DNA of 64,000 nucleotides from Bugula neritina (taxonomy: Eukaryota > Bryozoa > Gymnolaemata > Cheilostomatida > Bugulidae). Numbering within the stretch: position 1 is the first letter of the stretch; the number at the start of each line of letters is the position of its first letter. The position numbers were made by a program, and so were the translations under genes. Under the pieces are notes generated by a model, which saw only the letters and a program-made list of their open reading frames with translations, had not been told where the DNA came from and did not search any database. Below, piece by piece: positions 36,001 to 46,980 of this stretch. The DNA lies in the NCBI GenBank assembly GCA_964035545.1, contig OZ037768.1:18076700-18140699 (forward strand), read 5' to 3'.

Positions 36001-39000
36001 TTATATTATTATCATTATAATATATTATATAGTATTATGTGTGTTTTTATTATACTGCATAATATCTATTTTATTATTGTTGTTGTGCAAACAAGTGCAA
36101 TTAACCTAGTTTTCAAAATGTACCTCTAAATTATCAGAATGTCAGTTTAGATATTTTCATGCTTTGTAAGGTAAACCTAAAAAAAGAGGCTGTATTCCCA
36201 AAGTAAAGGGTGTTGAACTATGAACTATATTAGATTAGCCACTCTGCTACCAAGTGCATCAGTATAATATTATATGAATAGCTCTGATGCTTTGTCTCCG
36301 GTGGCTGGCTGCGATATGATAACTTGGCCAACTTCCAAGAGTTTAAAATTGGCGCAATTATTCAAGAGGTTACATACTGCACAGAGCTAGCAGTGATAGT
36401 AACCTTGCTATTGGCAGTACTTATTACAACTGCCAGCATATAAGCTGCATTGTAGAATGCCGTTGGGGTAGGCTAGTAAAACCAAATTCTGCTCTCTAAT
36501 ATACCTTAGACACAATGCAGCAACATAATTGTTCATTTCAAATTACATTGCCACCCTTACATGAGCTGTGGGCTTCATAAAGATTCATATGATTAGAGAT
36601 TTATGCTATAGGCTAGCTATGATGAAAATAACACACCATTGTCAAAGTTAACTTCAAGTATGTTGTTTTCCAGAAACTCAGTAATGTCCATTTATCTCTC
36701 GCATACAAATACTTATGTAATACCATACAGTTTAAGTTTTATTTTAGAGCACATCTGCAAACTCTACAATAAGAGCTTGCTTTACCAGTCTATTTCAGAC
36801 CTGTTTTTGTAGCTAGTAATATGCAAGCTACTTATTTTTAAACTTTTGGGTTATTTGTTCAAAACCATTAGCTTTGCTAGTAACCCGAGACTATTGCAAC
36901 AGTTGACTGCTATCAACATGAATTGACAGCCTAATAATTATAACCCATTTGCGCGCGAAATATTTATGTAATGATAGTCACTCATATAGTGCGCATCACA
37001 TTAACGACGATTGCGTGGTCCAGAGGTTAGTGGCGTCAGCGATGAGTTGGTTGGTCATGGTTCAACCCTGTTTTGTTGCATTTTTTTTTGTCAACTTATG
37101 CAAATTCTACGCACGTATAATAAATATGGCTATAATTGTAAAGTTTTTTTTTAACTTTTGTTCAACAGTAAGACAACATACATGCATAATAATTAGATAC
37201 TGAACACTGGACTAAACCTTAAATTGATCTTATAGAATACAATGTACTTAAAATAATCATGTGAATTAGAGAAACTGAAAGTACACCTGCTGTGCTATAG
37301 ACAGACCTTTACTGACAAGACTGCAAAGTGAAGTGATTTAGCTGAAATTAACTCTGCCAAACAAACAAAGAATTATGTTGTGCTGAGGCATTTTCAATAT
37401 ATTATTGTAACATAGTGAGATGATTCAGCTAAGTGCTAATGTAAAACAGGGAACATTATATTGGCAGAAATCCAATAGATTGCCAATTTGTGCGAGAGGG
37501 TACTATATGTTATTGTGATAGCGCAGAGCGGCAAACGTACAAGGAATGCTATAATTAGTCACAGGAGCGTAGCTAGAACCACCATATGAAGAATTTAGAA
37601 AATTGCAGTGAAACTTGCAAAATGGTGTATGTTTTTACCAAATTGTGAAGAGCATAAACAGAATTTCAAAAAACAAAGAAAGTATATTAGAGAAAACATA
37701 TCAAGGAATGTCAAGTTTAACTTTTAGACTTTATAAAATGAATCCCCTGTGCTACAGCAGTGGAACATGGAGGGTGTAAAATTTTACTTATTATGCAACA
37801 ACTTTCTCAGAAAATTTTTTGTTGAAAAATTAAAAAAGTATATGAAAGAGGAATGCAAGAGCTATCTTTTCATGTAAAATTTGTTAATGTGAGACAAAAA
37901 CTGTTCGAGCTATCCCCTGGAAACCGTTTATATATAACATAAAGCAGTGCCTGAATCTGGAAAGTAATGACCTTAAACCAACTGTGCTGTTATGGCGGGT
38001 GCTATACCTCTAAGAGCATAATCATTTTGGTATTCTTTTCTAAACAGTAATAGGTTGGCAGATGACGTACCTGGCACCCCAGTTGCATTGCACCAGTCTC
38101 CATTCTCCATCAATCAACACAGCGTTCCAAGTATTTCTAAATGAGTTGCCTTCAAACTTCATACCAGGTTCATAACCCACACTCTTAGATTTCCCGTTGA
38201 CTTCAGTACAGTGGAGGCCAGCATAGCTGCATGAAGTTATAATACAATACAATGCAATATACAAACAATCATAAATTGTATCATTTCCACTCAAACATAT
38301 GGATTTTTCACTGCTATGAGGTCAATTGAAAATAGTTGTTGAGAAAGTTTTTTTCCTTTAAATATAAGGTTACGTTATTATATATAATACTACTGAAAAT
38401 GGTTCTCAATAAGGATAAGGTATGTTCAGGTGAGTTAATTATAGTTGCTAAAACATATCATAAGCCCAAAAAAGCAAAGCATAAAACTGTAAAATTAGAA
38501 AAAAAACCTGCTCTCTCTCCTACATGCTAAAAAAAATTGCCTCTACTGAGATTCAAACCCGAGACCTCCAGCTTGCAAGTAGGCGCTTGCTAACCATTAA
38601 ACCGCAGGGATTACTGGGTATTCACACATGCTAGGCAATAATTTACCTGCACAAGCGTTTAAACAGAGTGTGATATGTCTCTGTTCCATACTTGATACCA
38701 CGCAGGAGGCCCATTGGCGAGTCCATTCCAGTTTCACTAAACTGTATGTTGTTCAGATCCTTGTATGTTATCCATCTGTATATGGCTCTGTAGAATTTTG
38801 CAATATGTCTTGTCACATTATTAATGTGAAGCATATATATAGTATAGAAATATATAACAACAGCTCTTGTAGTTATTTTGTATAGTTTAACCTTTGCTAA
38901 TAAAAGTAGCATCAACGATTGGTCTATTTAAATATTATTATTTGATCATCAAGTTTGATCAAAAATGGCGGAGGGCGGTGAAAAAAATTTGATCATTAAG

Positions 39001-39583
39001 TTTGAGGCCGACCAGAGCTTTATTTGTCATAAGGGAAGGTAATTTTTATTTTCAAAATTTCAAGAACCCCAATGAATCCATTATTTTATTTTGAAGAAAC
39101 GCTTTTGTTTAGAAGGCCATTTTAAACAGTGTAAAATCGGGTTTTAAAAATTAGGCATCTTTTGTTTATTTCAAACTTTTTGTACTGTGACTCCAATTAT
39201 TTTGCTACAATATTCGAGCATATTTTATTAGAGTGCAAATTATAATGACATAGTATTTATATTATTTGTAACCACATACCTTGCTTTGGACAAATCGCTC
39301 ATGAAAGGGCCCGTCAAGATATGCACCAGCTCAGTGAAAGTTGTCTGCTCATTTTCAGCAACTGTGGCCACGTGATCATCAAACACCTTGTTGAAGTCGT
39401 CATCCTCCTCGCCAGGCATGATGTCAGACTTCCTGTTTCTTGAAGCCTTGGGGGGCGGAGCTTCAGTCATGCCAATAATATCAGTCACCACTTCTTCAAT
39501 ATTCAAACTTTCCTCCCCCAAACCTTCCAGCCATTCAGCAGCCTTGAACCAAAAACATTTGCTGTAAGCAATGCTGTATATTA

Positions 39584-39650
<67 letters not shown>

Positions 39651-42600
39651 CGTTCTTTTAGTCCCTCAGCAGCAGGAGCTGGTTTAGTAAAGCATTGTTA
39701 CTAGTGAAGCACTACTATATTAGCACACTGTTTTTGTAATGCTCAGAAAATATGTTGCAGAACTGCACTGCAATAATATATATCTACAGTCTATATAATA
39801 ATATATACCTACAGTCTATGCAATAATATATATATACCTACAGTCTACACAATAATATATACCTACAATTTGCAGTATATAATATATATTAACAGTTGTA
39901 TATAATATATATTAACAGTTGTATATAATATATGTTAACAGTTGTATATAATATATGTTAACAGTTGTATATAATATATATTAACAGTTGTATATAATAT
40001 ATATTAACAGCTGTATATAATATATATTAACAGTTGTATATAAAATATATTAACAGTTGTATATAATATATATTAACAGCTGTATATAATATATATTAAC
40101 AGTTGTATATAATATATATTAACAGCTGTATATAATATATATTAACAGTTGTATATAAAATATATTAACAGTTGTATATAATATATATTAACAGTTGTAT
40201 ATAAAATATATTAACAGTTGTATATAATATATATTAACAGTTGTATATAAAATATATTAACAGTTGTATATAATATATATTAACAGCTGTATATAATAGA
40301 TATTAACAGTTGTATATAATATATATTAACAGTTGTATATAAAATATATTAACAGTTGTATATAATATATATTAACAGCTGTATATAATAGATATTAACA
40401 GTTGTATATAATATATATTAACAGTTGTATATAAAATATATTAACAGTTGTATATAATATATATTAACAGCTGTATATAATAGATATTAACAGTTGTATA
40501 TAATATATATTAACAGTTGTATATAAAATATATTAACAGTTGTATATAATATATATTAACAGCTGTATATAATAGATATTAACAGTTGTATATAATATAT
40601 ATTAACAGCTGTATATAATATATATTAATAGTTGTATATAATATATATTAACAGTTGTATATAATATAATTCATTGCGTAACTACAAGTAAATACCTAAT
40701 CTCAAAGTGAAGTTGTATTGGTTAAAGCAATTACAAAATTATAGCATGATACCCATGTAATTATACTTTTTTTAATTTCATTTTCATAAGCATGAGATAA
40801 AAGGATACATTTGCATAGTTTTGCGACCATCTTTTAAAAAGATAATTATATTAATAATGAAGAAGTGAATGTTTATAATATACATCACACATTTGTATAC
40901 AAAATTGTGCACACACGTGCATGTAGCCTACATTCAGTGTGATAGAGACAAAAGTAATTGCTGAAATTCAACTACTTATCAACAAGTCATTACTTTTTAC
41001 TCTCTAGCCATGGTCAGAATTCCTTTCAACTTTAATTTATTGCCAAATTTGTTGACACTGCTTTTGGTTGCCAAGGCAACAGATACTGTGTAGCATAGCA
41101 TTAGTTTCAGTCATACACTTGTCATACTCATTTGCATACTGTCACGCTACTGTAATAAGCACACAGCTCTTTTCACTGTCAATGAGTTGGAAGAGGGTTT
41201 AGTTTTTCAAGACCTCCACTTGATCACTGCACTAATATGCTAGTTAGATGAGGAAAGCGAGAAAAAGACAAAAAATTAATGTGTTACGGACAAACTGCAT
41301 TCAGTAAATGTAGGGCTGTGTGGTGTTTACTATGAAAAACAATGTAATCTTCAAATAGATAAAGATAAAAGAACGAAATTCTTATAAAATACACTATAAT
41401 AATTAAACATTATTAGTAGGCAGCAACTTGAATTCATATTTCCTTTAATTTTATTTGCTATGCAGCGTGTATCTGAACTAAACGGAGCGATATAAAATTA
41501 CATAGAACACGTAATTATAATTTATGATCTAGTGGAAAGATGGACTTGTACCAATAGTGAATTTTTCTAGATAAAAAGAATTCAAGGAAGGTGGTGGACA
41601 GGTTTGCATAAGTACAGGAGAGAATTGTTATTCAAAAGTACAGGGCTGGGATTAAGGATGTCTTTTCAACCAAAGAGCTTCTGGAAAAAATTATAGGAAG
41701 ATGAAAAAGTCCCAAGTCATAGGAAAAGCAGAAGCATTGTCTATACTCTATAAGAAAGCTAAAGGAAACTGCCATGCAAATTATGTACGGGGAGCAACCA
41801 TGCCACCCTTAACTTACCTCTTCTGATTCAGTGTCTCCACTGCTAGCTTTGTGCTGGTGAGAAGATAGAATATACATGTAGATATATTGTACACACTATC
41901 AACAGCTACTCTGAGAACTGGCCAACCTTACGTCACCAAAAATTTGCAGCATTTATGTATTATCAACGCTTAATCTTAATCTTAATTTAAATGTAATAAG
42001 CCTAAAGTATATAACATTATGTAGTGTTGGTTATTCTTAAACTGGCAATTGCTACAAACATTACTACAAAACGCTAATTTTCAGCTACTTTTTCAATTCA
42101 CAGACATTACGGTGAATTGTGGTTTGATTCGGGACTGTGCTATTTACATTTAGCTAGTTTTCTATTTTCTTTTACCAGTAACTTAACTAAAAAATATCAT
42201 ATAGGTGTTGAAAAAATGTGACACAAAAATAAATTTGCATGTCGAGCTACTTCAACTATCTCTCTTTCTTTAAACAAGTCAGTCTTTCACAAAAATTTGT
42301 TCCTATCACAAATTCCACGGTCTGCTACGCACCTATGCTGTAGCTAATGCTACGTTTGCTATGATAAATGTTCTAAAATCTATACTACAGTAGTTACATT
42401 GCTGCTGCTATTGCTACAACTATTTCTGCCAATAGCAATACAATAGCCTACCTTGGCATTCTCCAGCTGTTCTTGCATATCTTTAGCCAACTGCTCTTTC
42501 TGGTCTTTGATCAGTTTCAACATAACATCACCTTGTCTGTCCACCAGAGCGGATGTTTCCTACAGGTTAGTTGTGATATTTATATTTTGGATAAATTATG

Positions 42601-44964
42601 AAAATAAGAACACATTAAAATGAGCATCAATTTAAATAATATGCTACAACTAAACTACAATGTAATTGGTGTAATAACATACAAAAGCTCTATTGTAGCA
42701 ATATAAGCATATTATTTACATAATTAACTAGACTACCTCTATAATACAAGTGTCATAACATAATAATATAACACAGATAATATAATATATTAATAAAACA
42801 CATGTAAAATAATATTATACAAATAATATTATAATAATTTAATACATGTAATATAATATATTACAGAGAATAATATAATATAATGGAGGTAATATGATAT
42901 AATACAGTTGACATAATATAGTAATATAATACAGATAATATAGTGGTATAATACAGTTGATATAATATAATATAATACAGGTGTTATAATAATACAGTAA
43001 TATAATACGGATAATATATTAATTATATAATACAGGTAATATAATAACATAACAGGCAAGTAAACCTGTCACTGATAGCCTACTTACTCTCTGTTGTTTC
43101 TGTGCTACTCTCATAGTTTTATTTCTGAGACGTACGTTTTTCTTTGCATCAAAATCCTTTCTGGCTTCAGCCTTTCTCTAAAATACCGTAATACTGATAC
43201 ACATTCCTATTCTTTAATAGCAACTAACTTAGCTTTGGGATACAAACTGTATAGTTTCTTGTAGATTATAGCATCCGTGCCCTTGTATAATAGCGCACAC
43301 CTTTTGAAACTCTTTCTCATCGATACAGCTCTTCTCCCACATGGCTATCAGATCCTTGAGTTTGGACTCCCATTCCAGCTCAATCTCCTTATCAGCTTCA
43401 GTGGCCACAGCTCTCCTCTCAGCTTCAAACTTCTTAAACATGGCGTCCTCTTCTTCTTTCTGTTTTTTCTCCAGCTCTTCTTGCCGACTTCTTAGATCAT
43501 TCTGATAGTGTTGGTTTGCATCTACCTACGATTATTGATTATTGAAACATGATGTGATTTGTAAGTGTAAATGTTACAGTGTTCAGGATTTATATTGCTT
43601 GTGAGACAGCATAAAAAGTGAAAATGCGGTATTAAAGCTTTTCAAGATACAAAACCATAAATTCATGAAAAAAAATATTTGAAATGCTTGAACTTTTCAT
43701 GGCACATTTAGTTTATTTAGACCACAAACAGAAGATTGCAACTCCAGATAATAATAATGCAACTCTAGCAGACTATCCAGCTCATGCTAACAGAATTTTT
43801 GTCATAAAACAAATCTGCATTAACCAAATAAAAACAGAGAGTAATTAGTAAAGAACTTTTCACAATTAGAAACTTTGCAGTTCTCTAAATTTGTTAGAAT
43901 TACAGTGTGAAAACGAAATTTCCTTAAAAATTCAAGCCATTTATATGACAACAAGTGAAGAAAATTGGCACTTTTAGTTGATTAATATATCATCACAATG
44001 CAGGTATCTTACCAGAACAGCCGGAAAATTATTTTCCACTCCATGTAGTTTGCTGTCCTGTTTATCTTTCACCAGAGTCTGTGACTGAATGTCTCCTTGA
44101 ATGGCACAAGCATTTAAATCATAGTTGGCAGCTCGTAGCGTGGCTCTTTTACTCAGCTTCTTCTGCATGTCGCTGTATTGCTTTAATCTCATCATATTCA
44201 TAGCATCAGGACCTATGCTCCAGGACGCAGTTTTGGGCACGTGACCTGTTACATCAAACAATTCCATATTTTATGCATTTGTTATGAAGATATTTTATTA
44301 AAAAAGATTCAGCAAAAACCTAGACACTCAAGAAAACTAAATTCTATTTTTAATAATTGTAGCTCTCAATGAAAAGCTCAGTTGAGGTTTTCTTACCAGT
44401 TTACTATTATTATTTGATTGCATTTTGAGCAGCTAATCATTTAAACAAAAGCATCAAGTTTTGTTTTCAATTGCATTGAGTATAAGTTAGACTTATATAA
44501 AAATTTGAAATGTACCTAATACTAAATGTAATACTAAATATATGTTTGAAAAATACATTAGAAAAAAAACAGTAGCGCATAAAAGTCACTAAAATACTGT
44601 AATATTTACTTTTACAGTAGATCTCTGGATCACCAGGATTAGTTTTAGCACTTCTGTCATTGAGTTTCTGTCTGCAAGTTGGTTCTGCACAGCTAAAACA
44701 ATGTCTGTGGAAAGCATCTCCTTTTGTTGAACTGTAACATACATCAAAATTTTTCTCAGCCGTTGCTTATGCTATGTTTTTTTTTTAAATTAAGTTCCCT
44801 GATTATATTTTTCTTCAGTTCCATACTTACACTTGCCGCTCTGTTGCATAAACTACTTTGTCGCATCTGATACATTTATCCTTGGGTAAGGTCATGTGGG
44901 CAAATTTGTTTGCCACCTTGTTTGGCTTGACAGCATTTTCACCCGTCTTCTTCCAAGTAGCCAT
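33049..44964 (-). CDS. hillarin/KY-like protein: LIM, coiled coil, transglutaminase-like and KY repeats
   Basis: Thirteen exons on the minus strand: 44964-44831, 44731-44610, 44245-44013, 43525-43301, 43177-43088, 42559-42452, 41853-41818, 39542-39280, 38775-38647, 38226-38071, 34949-34743, 34396-34168 and 33957-33049, giving 946 residues. A LIM zinc finger starts at C31 (CIRC, then GDAFHRHCFSC and further C/H ligands). A Lys/Glu-rich coiled coil spans about 165-300, followed by an acidic linker. The transglutaminase-like core is at about 404-500 (RWITYKDL, LFKRLC, YAGLHC, TWNAV, CNWGAR). The long last exon carries beta-rich KY C-terminal segments with repeated YGLDIYA and NYMMMVFS-like strands. 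Drosophila hillarin has this order and works in septin-dependent cytokinesis; vertebrate KY acts at the muscle Z-disc. The expected catalytic residues look replaced (see findings). ATG 44964 places the LIM domain near the N-terminus as in hillarin. Confidence 0.88.
35426..37986. mobile_element. 2.56-kb non-autonomous element with long inverted ends in the hillarin intron
   Basis: The left end starts CACAGTTGGTTTAAGGTCAT, and the right end is its inverted copy. With gaps, similarity continues inward for roughly 110 bp (shared GCTTTATGTT and GATAGCTCGAACAG words). No long open frame lies between the ends. I could not find a clear target duplication. A tRNA-like SINE head sits inside near 37006-37070. 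Confidence 0.65.
37006..37095 (+). mobile_element. tRNA-derived SINE head
   Basis: A-box-like TGGTCCAGAGGTTAGTGG and B-box GGTTCAACCC are spaced as in a tRNA gene and followed by a T-rich tail. The arms do not form a clean tRNA, so it is called a SINE fragment, not a tRNA gene. Confidence 0.5.
38530..38612 (-). mobile_element. tRNA-derived SINE head in the hillarin intron
   Basis: On the minus strand, GGTTTAATGGTTAGCAAGCG (A-box region), an anticodon-loop-like CTTGCAAG and GGTTTGAATC (B-box) are followed by a T run. The remnant is short and tRNA-like but has lost a proper acceptor stem. Confidence 0.5.
39587..39649. repeat. (AT)n microsatellite
   Basis: About 63 bp of pure AT dinucleotide, 45 bp upstream (minus-strand sense) of hillarin exon 8. 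Confidence 0.95.
39768..40672. repeat. 23-bp minisatellite with higher-order structure
   Basis: About 34 copies of a 23-bp unit TTGTATATAATATATATTAACAG-type (written here only as the pattern TTGTATATAA...TTAACAG) from about 39872. It is preceded by diverged ATATATACCTACAGTCTA units from 39768. Variants differ at three positions: T/C at the first base, AAT/AAA in the middle, and TAT/GAT later. In the right half they recur in a fixed four-unit order. Confidence 0.95.
42760..43050. repeat. irregular AT-rich repeat in the hillarin intron
   Basis: Repeated ATAATATAATACAG words with variable GGTA, TTGAT or GATA spacers. No fixed period is evident. The open frame across it is an artefact. Confidence 0.75.
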
Positions 44965-46980
44965 GTTCTCTGTCAGCTTAGGGTTGAAACAACAGCATTT
45001 AAAGGGTAGCAACTACCATCCGACTAGAATGAGTTAAAGTATACAACTGATAACTAGATGAGGGCATGTGCTTGGTAGTGAGAAGTCACATGCACCACTG
45101 AACACGGAGGTGATTAATGACTACCATTCCAATAGTCGTGACCAATTAATACTTTTTGAAAGCGGAAATGTTTCTCCGTTTGAATGACGTGACAAAACAA
45201 TACTTGGTAAAAATAGAAACCATTAAAGGCTTTAAAAATGATGTATCTAATTTTAGACAGAAAAGAGATTTGAAAATTCGATAAATGAGTATTTTATAAC
45301 CGAAATGTGACCAATAATACTCTTGCATTAAACAAGAGTAGGTAGTGAGCATACACATATATAACGTACACATACTTACTTACGCAAGTCTTGAATTAAA
45401 ATACAGCTAGCATATAATACTTTCTCGAGTAGGTTAAGCTTAACTTGCCAACACTCAAAGCAACTATGATGGATATCTTAGCCATCAGCAGATGGATAAC
45501 AAGATAACTATACTCTTTGCCAGTGCTAAGGCTTGGCGTCTACAAGCTGTCAAAACAATACAACTATCACAGCAACTATGCAGTGAAACCATTGAGATCT
45601 GCAGTTATGCATTTTCACAGTGTTGAAACCTGGGCTTTACATGGAGAAAGCAGAATAATATCATCTTGGCTTTAGGTCCTACACTCCTATATGCACACAC
45701 AATCATTTTTGCGCTAGTTTTTTCCAAATATTTAGAGAATTATACAATTAAAATATGTTTTATATATTCAACATCTATCTCGAAAATATTGTAACAATGA
45801 CATATTGCTTCTGTATCTACCCAAAGAAGTATTTTTAAAAGCAAACAAGCTATCTTATATTATCATGGCAAACAAGGAAAGTTTATTTTGACTTGCTAGC
45901 ATTATACAAAATAATAACAGTAGCTTCTAGAAATGACTACACATATAATAGTGTACATCTCATTTTATTGATTTTATGGACGAGCAGATTGGCTGTAGTT
46001 ACTGCATATTCTTATATAATATACAATAATGAACAAACTTACACTCAATTTCAATTAACAAAGCTGAAATAGCTCTAAATATTGTGTAGGAAAAACAAAC
46101 CAAACATTCTGTTACCTGATGAGAAAAAACAAGAAAACAATTTTTAACAACACATTATTTTAACTAGCATAATTCATTATAATAATAAATTATATTTACA
46201 CCTACGAAGAAAAGTGATATAATATTTCAAAGTATGTATGCCCATACATATTTCATATAAGGAATGCTACGTATGTGATTAGAATGACTTTAAATGACTA
46301 AAAAAGATTCAACAAAACCAATCATGACAACTATAGCATAAAATTATATAATTTAGACTCATGAATGAATTAGAACAAAATAATTAATTACGTATGATTT
46401 ATTAAAAATTCGACTAATAAAATATATTAATCCATCTAGCCTACACACCTACATATATAAGAAAGTTTGAGATGATAATTCCAAAAGTAGCCTTAAACAA
46501 TCATTGAGCATATAATAAATATACCTTACTATAGTATTATATATTGCTGTATATAAGGAAGAACTAAGTAGTGGCCTTTTCTATGATGAGCTAAGCTACA
46601 CAAAAATACAAGCTTATGACGCAAGTATTACTCATGATTTGACATTTTCCAACACCCAGACTTGACTAGGCTTTCCAAGTATACATTTTTCTAAAACATA
46701 AAAGCAATTTGATTGACTTAAAAATGATTTATTACCTGTATGCTAAACAGAATGTTGTTTGTAAATTACATAACTTTCAAAAATTATATAACTCAGAAAC
46801 ATCATATAACTTTAAATATTATCGAATCAACATACAAATAATAAAATAATTAAAACATCAATTTTTGAAAAATAATTTTTCTGCAAAAAGCTGAAAATAT
46901 ATTAGCAGTAATGTCTATAAAGGCATTATTTAGTTAAAGACCTAAAATAGTTGGGCAGACAATTTCAAAAACAAATCCTA
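44965..46980. other. intergenic: nothing recognised
   Basis: AT-rich sequence between the hillarin-like start and the last GALNT exon. It should contain the hillarin promoter/leader and the GALNT 3' UTR. I see no convincing exon, repeat array or mobile element here, in contrast to the head-to-head gaps. Confidence 0.5.

Noticed and set aside
37006-37070. Possible tRNA gene
   Set aside because: A- and B-boxes are present, but acceptor and anticodon stems do not pair well, so a SINE head is more likely.
36949-37203. 84-codon frame inside the large intronic element
   Set aside because: It crosses a tRNA-like SINE head and T-rich tail and resembles no transposase.
42829-43059. Tyr/Ile-rich 76-codon frame
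   Set aside because: Translation of the irregular ATAATATAATACAG repeat.
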